Positions 1 to 10,436 of a stretch of DNA of 64,000 bases are shown in pieces. Each line of letters starts with the position of its first letter. The first letter of the stretch is position 1. The stretch covers positions 1,747,211-1,811,210 of the forward strand of contig NC_020166.2 of the NCBI RefSeq assembly GCF_000224145.3. The letters are read 5' to 3'. A program made the translations under genes and the position numbers. This DNA is from Ciona intestinalis. Lineage: Eukaryota > Chordata > Ascidiacea > Phlebobranchia > Cionidae. The notes beneath the pieces were generated by a model. That model was not told the DNA's origin, did not search any database, and saw only the letters and a list, made by a program, of their open reading frames with translations.

Positions 1-1730
1 ATGTATGACGTTATATGACATAATAGTTATAATACGGGTAATGTTTTGTTTCTTACACTTCGTGCTCGCTTACGAGTTACCAAGTATAACTTCGTGCCGT
101 GTTTAAACGTCTTAAAAAGGCACACACATACGCCTACAATGGTTGCAACGTCGAGCCTCGAACTCCCCCCTGTGCTAACCACTGTTCCACGGTCTCAGAC
201 CCACGAAGTTTACGTGTCGTTGATAGTTATTCAATCATTCATAATTTGTAAACAAAGTTATTTAATATTCTACCTTCTTTGTAACATGGTCCACCCTCCA
301 CCGTCAGTGTCCATATCGCAATATACTGTCCACGTTACTTTGGTACCTGGCCTGATGTCATAAACACCACTTTGACGTACACCTCTTGCGTATAATTCAG
401 CACAGTCGTATGGTAGACCTGAGTCGGTATTTTATGATCTTAATTTGAGTAACTCGACAGCGAGTATGAGGTGTATAAACTATGAATACAGCATCATGTG
501 TGTCTGGCGTATAAAAAGACAACCATTTTATAACTACCCAGCGAGCATGGTGGGTACAGCCTACATGACTTGGATACATAAATTGTGCCTGGCACGTAAG
601 ACGCCTATATGTAGACAATGAGAATGAGGTATAAAACTTACTTTCAGTCTGGCCATCTTGTACGGGGGTTGGATTTGTAGCTCTCAATATTCTACTTGTA
701 AATTCCATACCCTCTGTTTCGTTCGTAGCATATCCATCTCTAATGTTCACACCAGACCCTTCACTGTATATATAGTTAGGTTGCGTAACTTCAACTGCGT
801 GGGTGACGGTTGTTGACGTAAACATGGCTTTATTATTCTCGTGCGTGACGTCAGATCGTGATGACGTCACTTGACTTCTTGTGGTCGATCTGGTCTCTAA
901 AATATTAAAGCTCGTGATAGGAAATAAATATACAGGTTATCTCCCACCTACTATAAAATTCATGGCTTTAGCACAAACTTATACCTTGCGTCTCGTCTTC
1001 CGTATAGACTTGCTCTACTCCAGTAACCCGGTCGGTAGTTTCCACTGTTCGTGTGACGTCTTCTTCCGCCTAAAGTTTAACACACGGGATAAGTTATGCA
1101 AATGTATGAACGAAACATATTTATCCTCGCGTGGTGGGCAATGTAGCAGTCGTTATAAAACAGGTTCTGTTTTATACACATCGTTCCCGCTTATGGAATG
1201 CAACATACGTAACCTTGTGCCTGATTGCTTTTTGGGGATATTTTTCTCTAGGTATAAAACATGCGTTCAAGTACAATATATATTGTTATAATATCCTACC
1301 TCTTCCGCATCGTCGTCATTCTCTTGTGATCTCGTATACTCGGCGAAAGAGACGCGCTCACAGCACGTTCTACACAACATCATCTGTGGTCCTTTACTAC
1401 TTTCAACGGCGCCCTGAATAGTAAAGTTAAATTTACAAACAACAACTAACAGATTTTGTTTATTTTTGGAATTTTAATATTTTATAGAATTCTTACAGGC
1501 TTAGTTATACCCCGTTACAATAACATAAGTTGAGTATATAGTAGGATGGGGGAAGACGGGACACCTTTTCATTCTATTTTCTCCTACATTTTGGTAGTAA
1601 ACAAAGAACATTCGAGGAATTATAAAACCTTGTTCTCTCGACTTTCATAGACCGTTGTTAATTGTTTAAAACACGACCAGGATATTTATATATTTTGTGT
1701 AAAGGTGTCCCATCTTCCCCCACTCTATTA
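1..1730. repeat. Direct repeat, copy 1 (partner about 2964-4706)
   Basis: Position 1 onward matches 2964 onward almost base for base, up to the end of a MITE. Exons, introns, SINE fragment and MITE are all included. The left end of this copy lies outside the window. Both copies stop matching at the outer edge of the same MITE; copy 2 then continues into exon B whereas copy 1 continues into unique DNA. Confidence 0.9.
274..1413 (-). CDS. Second copy of fibrinogen-related exons C-F (C' 1413-1300, D' 1069-985, E' 896-642, F' 418-274)
   Basis: All four exons lie exactly 2975 bases below their counterparts, with the same splice sites and open frames. Only a few base differences are visible, among them one Lys/Asp change in exon E, a better donor after C' (GTAGGA instead of GTGGGA) and an 11-base indel in the intron below F. 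Exons A and B are not duplicated. Joining F (ends phase 2) to C' (starts phase 0) would break the frame, so the two sets cannot simply be spliced in series. This is either a recent tandem duplication or an assembly duplicate (two haplotypes side by side). Confidence 0.6.
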
Positions 1731-4700
1731 TATTAAAATTCAAAAATATTTTTTTTAATAAATAAATTTTTTTTTAGAATCGGTACCGCTGAGGTCCAGT
1801 TGGTACTACAGTGCCCAAATTTTTGGTAGTAGCACGCGTCATCACCTTGGTTCACAAATAAATTGTGCTTATTGAACTACCATAAACTTTTCTAGGCTAC
1901 AAATAACATAACTAAAGTTTTAACGTATAAACATTTTGTATGGAACGTTTTCAATGTAGGGTCGTAATAAATTTGGACCGGGTGGTCATTGTATTTTTAT
2001 TTAGCTGTTGCGCATGCGCAGTAGCGTCTCGGCGCATGCGCAATAGAGCCCGGTAAAAATATATTAATCGGAACGAATATATTACGACACCGGCGTCGTA
2101 ATAGGACTTTCTGTTGTTTTTGCCATGTACGTCACAACAAATATAAAGACCTAATTTATTGCGACTTTTCGTTGAAAACAGTTCTTTACACACCCCTTCT
2201 CTCTTGTTTTCCTGATTGGTTGGCGGGAAAAAACAAGATTTGTTTTTATTTTATCAGAGAATCAGAAAGCACAGCATCGTAAAGTTTTATGTTTTTTACA
2301 TACGAAGTAAAGCTGGAAAATATTGTATATTACAACAGTGACGGTTTATTACAACTAAAAGGATTGTTCATTTTTTTGTTAACTTTTATGATTCAGAAAC
2401 GTGTACAACTTTTATCAATTAAAACAATCAAGATGGCAAGGAAAAGTCAAAAAAACAAAGAAAATGAGGAACAAGAGAAACAGAAAAAAATAGAAGCTGT
2501 TGTTGAAAACTATGACACTGAAGGTGAACTTATAAGTGTACAAAGTATTTTTTTATGCAAAATTGAGGTAATCTTATTTCTATTATATACACATTAACAC
2601 ATGGGACTATACGAAGAAGGGTAATCCTTTAGCTGGTGGCCACCTGAAATTTTGGTTTCAAAATGTTCTATAGCCCTCACTGATACCTGCTGTCTAATTT
2701 TTTTTTTAAAAAAGTCGGGCGTTCGTGTCGAAAATTAACTTTAAAAATGCGCAAAAACATGCTGTGTCACCGTAATTCGTCTGATTTGCGTNNNNNNNNN
2801 NNNNNNNNNNNNNNNNNNNNNNNNNNNNNNNNNNNNNNNNNNNNNNNNNNNNNNNNNNNNNNNNNNNNNNNNNNNNNNNNNNNNNNNNNNNNNNNNNNNN
2901 NNNNNNNNNNNNNNNNATTTCCAACCTTTAGAAAAGTTGACGATACCGTCTATTCTGTGACGTAATGTATGACGTTATATGACATAATAGTTATAATACG
3001 GGTAATGTTTTGTTTCTTACACTTCGTGCTCGCTTACGAGTTACCAAGTATAACTTCGTGCCGTGTTTAAACGTCTTAAAAAGGCACACACATACGCCTA
3101 CAATGGTTGCAATGTCGAGCCTCGAACTCCCCCCTGTGCTAACCACTGTTCCACGGTCTCAGACCAACGAAGTTTACGTGTTATCTGGCTGTCGTTGATA
3201 GTTATTCAATCATTCATAATTTGTAAACAAAGTTATTTAATATTCTACCTTCTTTGTAACATGGTCCACCCTCCACCGTCAGTGTCCATATCGCAATATA
3301 CTGTCCACGTTACTTTGGTACCTGGCCTGATGTCATAAACACCACTTTGACGTACACCTCTTGCGTATAATTCAGCACAGTCGTATGGTAGACCTGAGTC
3401 GGTATTTTATGATCTTAATTTGAGTAACTCGACAGCGAGTATGAGGTGTATAAACTATGAATACAGCATCATGTGTGTCTGGCGTATAAAAAGACAACCA
3501 TTTTATAACTACCCAGCGAGCATGGTGGGTACAGCCTACATGACTTGGATACATAAATTGTGCCTGGCACGTAAGACGCCTATATGTAGACAATGAGAAT
3601 GAGGTATAAAACTTACTTTCAGTCTGGCCATCTTGTACGGGGGTTGGATTTGTAGCTCTCAATATTCTACTTGTAAATTCCATACCCTCTGTTTCGTTCG
3701 TAGCATATCCATCTCTAATGTTCACACCAGACCCTTCACTGTATATATAGTTAGGTTGCGTAACTTCAACTGCGTGGGTGACGGTTGTTGACGTAAACAT
3801 GGCGTCATTATTCTCGTGCGTGACGTCAGATCGTGATGACGTCACTTGACTTCTTGTGGTCGATCTGGTCTCTAAAATATTAAAGCTCGTGATAGGAAAT
3901 AAATATACAGGTTATCTCCCACCTACTATAAAATTCATGGCTTTAGCACAAACTTATACCTTGCGTCTCGTCTTCCGTATAGACTTGCTCTACTCCAGTA
4001 ACCCGGTCGGTAGTTTCCACTGTTCGTGTGACGTCTTCTTCCGCCTAAAGTTTAACACACGGGATAAGTTATGCAAATGTATGAACGAAACATATTTATC
4101 CTCGCGTGGTGGGCAATGTAGCAGTCGTTATAAAACAGGTTCTGTTTTATACACATCGTTCCCGCTTATGGAATGCAACATACGTAACCTTGTGCCTGAT
4201 TGCTTTTTGGGGATATTTTTCTCTAGGTATAAAACATGCGTTCAAGTACAATATATATTGTTATAATATCCCACCTCTTCCGCATCGTCGTCATTCTCTT
4301 GTGATCTCGTATACTCGGCGAAAGAGACGCGCTCACAGCACGTTCTACACAACATCATCTGTGGTCCTTTACTACTTTCAACGGCGCCCTGAATAGTAAA
4401 GTTAAATTTACAAACAACAACTAACAGATTTTGTTTATTTTTGGAATTTTAATATTTTATAGAATTCTTACAGGCTTAGTTATACCCCGTTACAATAACA
4501 TAAGTTGAGTATATAGTAGGATGGGGGAAGACGGGACACCTTTTCATTCTATTTTCTCCTACATTTTGGTAGTAAACAAAGAACATTCGAGGAATTATAA
4601 AACCTTGTTCTCTCGACTTTCATAGACCGTTGTTAATTGTTTAAAACACGACCAGGATATTTATATATTTTGTGCTAAAGGTGTCCCATCTTCCCCCACC

Positions 4701-5855
4701 CCACTATATATATATACCTCATCAACAGCTGGCGTAGATAAAGCCTCCTCCGTATCCGGTTGGTCGTCAACTGTAAACATAAAACAAGTATATCATTGGG
4801 AAGTATATCGGTCGTATATAAGGTAGTCTTGGTGTTAATAAAGTAATGGGTCAAATATGGCAGAAATCCTATGTTTTTGAACAAGGATCTGCCCCGTATA
4901 TAATATAGTATCAGTAAATTGTGGTTTCTTACATTACGTTTTAGGAGCGCATAGAGGACCAGTCGGCTTATATCCTATGTACGTGCGTACCGTTAGGTTA
5001 TATGATATGACAACAATAAACTTGGGAAATTTAAAAAAATATCTATCTCGGTTTAATATCCCCCGCCGCACTAATTATTACTATACAGCCTAATTATAAT
5101 AGCATAGACATTACACCTGTATCTGATGTCCGTCCTCCAGAACAAGCTGCTGATATCTGTTCAATCCTCGCTATCAGTTTGCTTTCCATTCCCTTCAATG
5201 TTTGCTGCAATGATTCTTGCAATTCCAAAATCCTTTGTTCAAAGTTGGATTGCTTTTGTTCGTTTCTTTCAACTTCAATCCTTGACTTTGGTCTTGGCGT
5301 TGTGAGCTTTCCCATTCTTACTAGAAGCGCGATCGAGTCTTCGTCTTCATTGTCGCTTTCATGGTCATTCGCCGCACTAATCATTGTTCTATTAATCGCT
5401 GTCAGCGTTTGAGTTGTTTTAGTCTCCAATACGCGTACGCTATTCGAAAGAGCCGTCATTTTTTCAGTAAACCCAACTTCCAGCCTGGTCAAGTCTTTAG
5501 TAACATTCGATAGCAAGCCTTGGCTTCTTCTAACCCAAGCTGCTTGGTTGTCTCGGATGATTTCAAGGTTCATTCCCAGCCTTGAGCATTCTGCCGCGAA
5601 GTTACCACCCCCACGGTTGGCACTGAACATCTGGGCGAATTCACCAACTATATCAAATGAAGGAACGTTTACTTTGTACCGACATGACCCATCGTCGTCA
5701 CAGTTTCGTCCGACTCTCATAGCGCACGAAGCAGCTTCGTTAGCTGCAGCATCATTTGTAGCAAGTGGGGAAGTTGGGTCGCCATTAACTAGCAAATGAT
5801 TGAATGGTGATTGAAGTGTCAGAATTGACAATATATAAATAGGAATGGACAGCAT
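274..5855 (-). CDS. Secreted coiled-coil / fibrinogen-domain protein, 3' end incomplete
   Basis: This is a fibrinogen-related extracellular protein. Exons read on the minus strand are A 5855-5117, B 4770-4718, C 4388-4275, D 4044-3960, E 3871-3617 and F 3393-3249; all have AG/GT borders and the phases run 1, 0, 0, 1, 1, 2 without a break. Exon A starts at the Met at 5855, which opens a hydrophobic signal peptide (MLSIPIYILSILTL), then a Cys-containing segment and a long heptad-like helix rich in L, E, Q and K, probably a coiled coil for oligomerisation. Exons B to E are acidic and Thr/Ser-rich linkers. Exon F encodes the start of a fibrinogen C-terminal domain: DCAELYARGVRQSGVYDI, then a YCDMDTDGGGWTMLQRR stretch. 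The rest of that domain is not seen. At least 463 residues are encoded here. Angiopoietin-like, ficolin and tenascin relatives cannot be told apart from this part. An upstream Met at 5927 is possible but lacks a signal peptide start. Exons C to F recur at 1413-274. Confidence 0.72.
2009..2042. promoter_or_regulatory. Two NRF-1-type palindromic sites
   Basis: TGCGCATGCGCA at 2009-2020 and GGCGCATGCGCA at 2031-2042, spaced 22 bases start to start (about two helical turns). TGCGCATGCGCA is the consensus of NRF-1 (erect wing/ewg family). The sites stand out in otherwise AT-rich DNA. They could serve the plus-strand frame starting at 2433. Confidence 0.5.
2433..2571 (+). CDS. Possible first coding exon of an unidentified plus-strand gene
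   Basis: An ATG in a fair context (caagATGG) opens a Lys/Glu-rich frame beginning MARKSQKNKENEEQEKQ and continuing ...VVENYDTEG. Donor-like sites occur at GAAG/GTGAAC (about 2523) and GAG/GTAATC (about 2571). It lies about 390 bases downstream of two NRF-1-type sites, which is what one expects of a housekeeping promoter. I do not recognise the protein, and no continuation exon was found before the gap at 2792. It could be an artefact of AT-rich sequence. Confidence 0.3.
2792..2916. other. Assembly gap (125 N)
   Basis: Run of N between the unique stretch and direct-repeat copy 2. Confidence 0.99.
2964..4706. repeat. Direct repeat, copy 2
   Basis: Partner of the segment at 1-1730. It follows closely after the 125-base gap at 2792-2916 (match starts 47 bases beyond it). 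Divergence looks well below 1 percent apart from one 11-base insertion near 3181. Confidence 0.9.
3249..3393 (-). CDS. Fibrinogen C-domain exon F (copy 2)
   Basis: Translation gives the N-terminal part of a fibrinogen C-terminal domain. The hallmarks are DCAELY, SGVYDI, VYCDM and DGGGWTMLQRR. It begins at acceptor ...CGACTCAG and ends at donor GTAGAA in phase 2. It joins exon E in frame (E ends in phase 1). The next domain exon is not found between this copy and the window start, except by skipping over copy 1. Confidence 0.75.
5117..5855 (-). CDS. Fibrinogen-related gene exon A: signal peptide and coiled coil
   Basis: An open stretch of 246 codons plus one base ends at the donor GTGTAATG just after ...RTSDT. 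The chosen Met gives a typical secretion signal; the mature part has the cysteines SCAMRVGRNC and SCRYK, then a Leu/Glu/Gln-rich helix. If read through the donor the frame closes at 5094, so a short secreted form is also conceivable. The phase-1 end matches exon B exactly. Confidence 0.7.
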
Positions 5856-5915
5856 TATAACCTGCCTTATAGTGTATTGACCCCTGCATGGAAAAAGATG
5901 TATATGAAAATAGAC

Positions 5916-5983
5916 AAACTGGTACATTTAACGGTAAGTCAACGAAGTGTTAAACTGGTACATTTAACGGTAAGTCAACGAAG
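5916..5983. repeat. Two tandem 32-base repeats, period 36
   Basis: The sequence from AAACTGGTACATTTAACGG to CAACGAAG occurs at 5916-5947 and again, identical, at 5952-5983. It lies just upstream of the signal-peptide start of the fibrinogen-related gene, so in its 5' leader or promoter. Confidence 0.85.
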
Positions 5984-8868
5984 CCGTATAAATAGTCAAA
6001 CTATAACTAAAAGTGCTCATTCGCATACTGCAATAGTTTCAGCAATACGACTGTGGGCATAGCAACTACTGATGTTATAATCTGTACTAACCGCTATACC
6101 TGCGTTTGCTTTATTAACTACGTAATATACATACTACCTTGTAAGTTGGTACGAGGTGTATAAACACCCGCGTTATACCGACTGTCATGTTCCGGCCACG
6201 CGAGGATAAAAAAGTAAGTTACAAGTTATAAGTTATTCCACATTGTACAGTACATGAAGCGTTTATATAGAGCGGACTTTACCATCCGTTCAATCCACAT
6301 TACTGGCTATAAGTTGAGCTTAGCATCTTAATACTGATGGCCGCAGGATGTATTGCTGTCTGTACATACAAACCTAATCTTCACCCGATCTCTGCACATT
6401 GTTTACATTAAGTTAAGCCATCTATACAGTTTAAGTTAAAAACTCAATGTGTTTTTGAAATATTTTAGAATAGCTGACTAGAAATAAATCTGCAATAAAA
6501 CATATCGTTCAAAATATATACCTTGTTTAAAAGCAGCATTTATAAAGGTTTACACTGGTGCTTTTTTTGCAACACGCCAATTTTTTAAATATATAGGTAT
6601 AAATTACTTTTTTTTATTCCAAACAGGCCAGTTCCTAACATTTATAACTACCCAGGCCCTCAATAGTCCAAGCATTCATATGCTCTACTAACGGGTTGTC
6701 GCCAGCTTATATATAGGCCATTTAAAATGTGTCTGTTCAGATCAAAGTTAGGGCCCAACGAGCCCAAAGCTAAATGCCTAAAGCTCAATATACGTAATTG
6801 TTATATATAATGCATTGTTTTCTGCCCGCTACACGAAGTGACGTAAAACGCTACAAGCTTAATTTAAACGGAATCAGGTAATCTACATCGGCCTGTGACG
6901 CCAATTTCAAACACTGTGGCAAATTTTTAACCGCCGACACTTTTTCAAATCCGATTTATTTTAAAGAAAGTCGTGCTCAATGTCGCTTTAAAGTAAACAC
7001 CATGTATGTATGCTGTATTCATGCACCTCATGCTTTCATACACTGTCGAGTTATTACATGGTATCTTCTTATACACCGGAGTCTTATGCACTACAATACG
7101 AATATGTTATACTCACTCCATTACACCAAAATACTCAATAAAACTTTTATATTCCTGCTATACCCGGCTTACAGTTATTACTATTAAACATTCCCACGCT
7201 GTATAAACTTTCTATTAATAACTTTCCTAATATTCCCCGACCCAGCACTATAGGGAATTGTGATTAACACGACGCCACCGTTTTACCACTGTGGCTAAAA
7301 TAGGAAACCGTAGTTTTGTTGTCATGTTTACGCAAAGTTTGAGCCGCAAACACGTACATCGACTCTGTGATGTAAGATCGTAATATATTCTTATCAACAA
7401 TTATGTAGGAGGGTGTTGTGTCCGAATGTAAATTTTTAGACCTACTTAATTAATATAACATAATGTTGTATTTAAACGCATAAGTACCATGCTATATTTG
7501 GATCATATATCCGAACCTGTGCTCATTTTTGAATTTTATACAATAAGTGTTATATATAATATAAAAATACGCATGTGTCAAACACGCAATCTCTTGTGCC
7601 TTTCCAAATGTCCTGCGCGCAATTTTGCTAAGTTTGACAGTTTTACCGCGTGTTTGATTATGCTGCTCTATTCTCCTTATGGCATAGTGAATGCCCGCAC
7701 TCGAAACTTCTAAAGTGAAGCAGAAGAAACTGAAGCCAGGGTTTTAAACCGCGCTGTCCCAACATTGAGGTGTCGTGTTATTAGCATAGGGTTGATCAAA
7801 CTCTAGCCTTGGTGTTACTTACCGCATGTCCCAAGTTCATTACGTCAGCGACGTTTGATGTTGACGCTTTCTTTATTGTTTTGACTGAGATCTGGCACGC
7901 GAGACATCGCATCTACCTGCGACATTAGATTGGCGGTTTTTTGAACGTTGTTTACGAATCTTCTTTACAGCGCCGTTGCTCAGTGGTTAGATCGTTTGCA
8001 ATTTAGTGGTCACTATAAATGGGTTGTCCAAATTATTAGCCACACATAAAAAAAATTAAACAATAATCACCTACAAACTAACGTATACTTAGTTACTCGT
8101 AATAGCTGGCAAGAGGTGTATGAACGCCCATATTATAACGACTGTCGTTTTCTGGCCACGCAAAGTTAAAGTAAGTTGCACTCTGCCATAACTGGCGGTC
8201 TAAAGTTGTCCAAAAAAGCATTCCCAGCAATTTGCATATGTGGTAAAGTAGCCGGGCAATGACGTAATAACACGGGTGTTCTGTTTCATACTCGTCGCCG
8301 TTTCCGAGTTACCACGTAGGCTATGTGACTTTTTAGATGATTACTTCTGCCTTTAACGGTTTGCTATACAATTTATTGCCTTATTCGTGATTGTTTTAGG
8401 CGTGAGACCGGCTCGCCGCGTGTTTTTGTATTTTGCTTTTTCAAGCGAGTTTGCTATATCGCTGTACAGTGTGGCAATTTGAAGTAATGAACCAATACCG
8501 GCTTATTTAGGTCTGGTATGCTTTACCATATGACCTAACTTCCACAGAATAGAATAGTGTATTGCGGTTAGACTTTTCATGCGAAATGTAAAAGGGATGC
8601 ATCAAAACGGAGTAAGTAGTTAATAACATTAAAATACCGGTATTTTTGTACAGTAGAGAAATACAATTGACTAAAAATGTATGTACTGTATACGCTTTAC
8701 ACGTATATAGCGTATATGTACCCCTTCGCTTAAAAGTATATACAATTAGCGTAAGCAAATGTTATAACCAAAGAAAACAGTACATATATATGCTGTAAGT
8801 ATAGTTACTAATGGTATAACGCGTTTGCATGCGTTCTTTAGATGAGTTTTCGACACGGTTTATCGTCA
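5984..8868. other. Intergenic, repeats only
   Basis: No exon was recognised. It contains a SINE 3' fragment (about 6119-6235), a 70-bp-type minisatellite fragment in reverse orientation (about 7000-7200), a SINE copy (about 7969-8180) and a reverse SINE fragment (about 8250-8335). The open frames here are short and AT-driven. Confidence 0.6.
7969..8180 (+). mobile_element. tRNA-derived SINE (Cics-1-like)
   Basis: It starts with a box-A-like GCCGTTGCTCAGTGGTTAG, runs through GTGGTCACTATAAATGGG and ends in the family's 3' part with GGTGTATGAACGCCC, TTATAACGACTGTCG and a CCACGC motif. The middle is deleted relative to fuller copies. Confidence 0.6.
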
Positions 8869-8940
8869 GCGTCGATGGTGTAACGGTTAGCATTGGTGCC
8901 TTCCAAGCACTAGTTCCGGGTTCGACTCCCGGTCGACGCA
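8869..8940 (+). tRNA. tRNA-Gly (anticodon TCC)
   Basis: A complete 72-nt cloverleaf. The acceptor stem GCGTCGA pairs with TCGACGC, followed by discriminator A. The D arm is GTGT/GCAT; the anticodon stem GGTGC/GCACT carries loop CTTCCAA with anticodon TCC at its centre, reading GGA glycine codons. The T arm CCGGG-TTCGACT-CCCGG has the box B motif GGTTCGACTCC. A T-run (CTTTTAATATTT) follows and should terminate RNA polymerase III. No intron and no genomically encoded CCA, as expected in a eukaryotic nucleus. It looks like a functional gene rather than a SINE head, because every stem pairs. Confidence 0.95.
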
Positions 8941-10436
8941 CTTTTAATATTTCAGCTACAAACCTAATTATACTTTATATCTCTTTTTACAGCTATTTTT
9001 GCTTAAATATTGTTAGTTATTTAGTATTTGATTTAAAACTGATTTTGTAAGTGCATTTTCGGGGCACAATACGTTACAAATATGAATTTACCATTTGCGT
9101 TTTCTTGGCCATATTATAAGAAAAACCGTTATTTGTTTCTTCGAATTGATATCAAAGAAATAAATTAATAATAGCAGTGAATTATTACTAAAACGACAGT
9201 CGTATATAACACGCGGCCTACTTTAAAACATTTATAGAAAGTGTTTTCTATAGACTTTGGATATGACATATTTTATCTTTTTTTGTCCCATTTAGTAACA
9301 TAAAAAGTATATTTAAAGAATTATATAACCGTATCCTCACTAATCTAAACGAACGTTGTATTGGTTAAAACACGATTATAGGATGTTTGGATATTATGTG
9401 CTAAATGTGTCCCGTCTTCCCTTGCTAAATATTTACGATGGTGTACAGCCTTAAATTTAGAGCACCTGCAGGGGCATAATAAGCATTTTAATGGTCTGTA
9501 GATTATGTCTTATCTTTATAGATCGAGTCGGACAGGTGCCCATACATTATTCATACCTTGTCTGTGTACGACTGGTTGTATAAACAAAGTAATCAAGATG
9601 TCTTAATTATTAAAATCACGCATGTATATAGAGCTAGTGCAGTATTTTGCCATGGAATCAAATTTACACAAGATTTTTTTGAGGTCCTGCCAAAGCAGAT
9701 GTACTGTAAAGACGAGCTGAGCTTTTCTGTTGCAAGTGGTGGTGTATAGGACCCCTTTGAATTTCAGCAAGCATAAGAGATAGAAAATGCGTTTGTAGCC
9801 TGTGTATAGTTAGGGTTTATTTTACCTGCTGATTTGTGGCGATAAAACCCTAGGCCTACAATACAGTAGGTTGGGGGAAGATGGGACACCTTTTTATTCT
9901 ATTTTCTCGTCCCATTTGGTAGTAAACAAAGAAAATGCAAAGAATTATAAAAGCGTATCCTCACGACTCCCGTATACCGCTGTTATTGTTTAAAACACGA
10001 TCAAGACAATTAGATAATACGCGCGCTTAAGGTGTCCCATCTTCCCCCACTCTACTATATATCCTGTATCAATTATCTGCAGAAGTATTTCTTAACAGAC
10101 AGATGCATTGGTTATAAAGTAGATTGAGAAACGGCAGTATTCCAGTTAAAATTAAGCCATTTCATTCAGAATTAGCGTATAGCTGTAATTCAAGAGAAAG
10201 ATAGAGAGAGACCTAATGCGCTGTACGGTAGCAACATAGTACGAAAAACCGCCACTAGCCTCCTAGGGCGCTCTATTAAGTATATTGCACCGGCGCTCTG
10301 TAATTGGAATTTAAAATTGCTTCATTAGCTTTCCTGTTAAAAGGGCCGAGGCGCAGACTGCAAACAATTAGATAGAACAGGTCGACGGATCAGACTGATC
10401 ATATCTTCTATGTTGGAGTTGTATAAGCAAGCCACC
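8941..10436. other. Intergenic region upstream of the EF-hand gene
   Basis: Holds a decayed MITE (about 9281-9428) and a full MITE (9864-10056), then about 380 bases of non-repetitive sequence before the EF-hand start codon that presumably contain its promoter and leader. No TATA or other site could be assigned with confidence. Confidence 0.5.
9864..10056 (+). mobile_element. MITE, Cimi-1-like, type I
   Basis: It has terminal inverted repeats GTTGGGGGAAGATGGGACACC and the reverse form GGTGTCCCATCTTCCCCCA, and ends in TA-rich flanks. The interior has the family core with TTTGGTAGTAAACAAAGAA, AATTATAAAA and GTTTAAAACACGATCA. No coding capacity; it must have been mobilised by a transposase supplied elsewhere. 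Confidence 0.85.

Noticed and set aside
46..363. 105-codon plus-strand frame (and 3010-3338)
   Set aside because: Made of a reversed SINE fragment followed by the antisense of the fibrinogen-domain exon.
881..1291. 136-codon plus-strand frame (and its copy at 3856-4266)
   Set aside because: It lies antisense to exons D'/D of the fibrinogen-related gene and adjoining intron, has no recognisable features, and exists only because the minus-strand exons are open.
8829..9050. 73-codon plus-strand frame
   Set aside because: It runs through the tRNA-Gly gene.
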